This document shows positions 5,860 to 6,555 of a stretch of DNA of 6,555 nt, in pieces (the stretch's first letter is position 1; each line of letters opens with the position of its first letter). This DNA comes from Longimonas sp046498435 (GTDB lineage Bacteria > Bacteroidota > Rhodothermia > Rhodothermales > Salinibacteraceae), in NCBI RefSeq assembly GCF_046498435.1, contig NZ_JAWOAR010000046.1, forward strand, positions 1 to 6,555, given 5' to 3'. The notes beneath the pieces were generated by a model that was given only the letters and a program-made list of their open reading frames with translations, did not search any database and was not told where the DNA came from. A program made the translations under genes and the position numbers.

Positions 5860-6555
5860 TTATTCGCCTTGCATAAAGAGCGAGAGGACGTACCAAAAGA
5901 GGAGTCCAAGCGAGGCAAACAGCTCCAGCGACGCAGCCACGTAGCGGTCTTCGGGGTAGTGATGCAGCACGTTCGAGGTGTCGTACAGGATCGCAGCGCC
6001 TGCAAACACGACCATGCCCACAGCGAAGAAAGTGCCCAGTTCGTATCCGAAGAGCGATCCGCCTACAATGAGCACGAGCGCGCCCACACCGCCCCAGATG
6101 AGGAGGCTGCGCAAGAAGGAGAAATCCTTGCGTGTGTAGAACGCAATGAAGGTGAGCCCGAGAAAGCCAAGAAGCGTGACCGAGGCTGCGCTTTCAATGA
6201 CGCCCGGCGCCATCTGCTGGGCAATGAAGAGCAGCGGCACCAGAATGAGCGCCTGCGCCACCACAAATCCGGCCAGCGCCAGGTACTGTGTGCCCAGATC
6301 TTGCGCCTGATGCGCAGCGCGGCTGGCGAGCCAGTTAATCAGGATAAACCCGCCCATGGGAATGAGCCAGCTTATGCTGAGCATGCCGCTGGCGATGGGC
6401 TCGGCCAGCCCCAGCGAGAAGAGTCCGTATAGTACGGCCACACAGCCGACCACGGCGCTGGCCAGGTGCAGGTAGGTGCGCGTAATGAACGTAGCGCGGG
6501 TGTCTACATCAGCCATAGCAACGGCCGAGGAAGACGCCCAGTCGGGGTATTCGGT
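5860..6555 (-). CDS. Bax inhibitor-1/YccA family membrane protein, possibly 5'-partial
   Basis: This is an integral membrane protein of the Bax inhibitor-1 family (PF01027), with about seven hydrophobic helices over 218 residues counted from the ATG at 6516. Family marks are the N-terminal RATFITRTYLHL, the Gly-rich WGGVGALVLIVGG, and the C-terminal AILYDTSNVLHHYPEDRYVA leading into the last helix. Bacterial members are thought to be calcium or proton leak channels, or FtsH-interacting proteins; the role here is unknown. D179 (in YDTSN) matches the first aspartate of the pH-sensing pair described in Bacillus YetJ. The second is replaced, since LELFASLGLLFW appears where LYLDFINLF is usual. 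The frame stays open for the 13 codons between ATG 6516 and the window end (YPDWASSSAVA precedes the Met). Homologues usually have a short tail before RATF, so the true start is probably outside the window; ATG 6516 is the alternative. Confidence 0.88.
   Translation of the reverse strand, partial: TEYPDWASSSAVAMADVDTRATFITRTYLHLASAVVGCVAVLYGLFSLGLAEPIASGMLSISWLIPMGGFILINWLASRAAHQAQDLGTQYLALAGFVVAQALILVPLLFIAQQMAPGVIESAASVTLLGFLGLTFIAFYTRKDFSFLRSLLIWGGVGALVLIVGGSLFGYELGTFFAVGMVVFAGAAILYDTSNVLHHYPEDRYVAASLELFASLGLLFWYVLSLFMQGE

Noticed and set aside
5857..6432. Plus-strand frame of 191 codons rich in Glu, Arg and His
   Set aside because: It is the antisense shadow of the Bax inhibitor gene, whose minus-strand translation has clear membrane helices and family motifs.
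1..6555. CRISPR array, rRNA or complete transposase
   Set aside because: No regularly spaced direct repeats, no rRNA-like sequence and no intact transposase motifs were seen. The only repeats are inverted ones at the left end and short boxes in the AbiEi promoter.

Overview
The window looks like a chromosomal segment from a member of the Rhodothermota (the Salinibacter-like branch once placed in Bacteroidetes). The grounds are the general look of the proteins, a Bacteroidetes-type integrase arm domain beside a tRNA gene, moderately high GC, an acidic disordered protein tail and the absence of clear Shine-Dalgarno sequences. This is an inference from remembered family appearance, not from a search.

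Layout, left to right. Positions 1-300 hold no gene but a dense set of nested inverted repeats and hairpins that looks like a REP/MITE-type element. Next, on the minus strand, is an AbiEi-family (type IV toxin-antitoxin) regulator with a winged helix. Its promoter sits inside three copies of a TTGGACAAA box, and no toxin partner gene is visible beside it. An intrinsic terminator separates it from a minus-strand CIA30-family gene. Upstream of that gene lie the remains of a broken gene: the first half of a GAF domain, then a frame change into an acidic, disordered C-terminal tail that ends 21 bases before CIA30.

The centre is a two-gene minus-strand operon: a membrane-anchored alpha/beta hydrolase followed by a class V PLP-dependent aminotransferase / cysteine-desulfurase-like enzyme. 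The two overlap by 8 bases at ATGATTGA, which suggests translational coupling.

Divergent from the operon, on the plus strand, is an intact tRNA-Arg(CCT). About 130 bases downstream is the N-terminal stub of a tyrosine recombinase, the typical scar of an integrated element that used the tRNA as its attachment site. After the stub come about 450 bases without a convincing gene. The window closes with a minus-strand Bax inhibitor-1 (YccA-like) membrane protein whose reading frame stays open to the window edge.

The two ends are housekeeping-like or accessory single genes. The parts that look acquired or decaying are the AbiEi locus with its repeat element, the GAF remnant, and the tRNA-integrase scar. 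I see no CRISPR array, rRNA, complete transposase or complete new multi-gene system. The most interesting unit is the apparently solitary AbiEi-type regulator with its three-box operator next to the structured repeat element.
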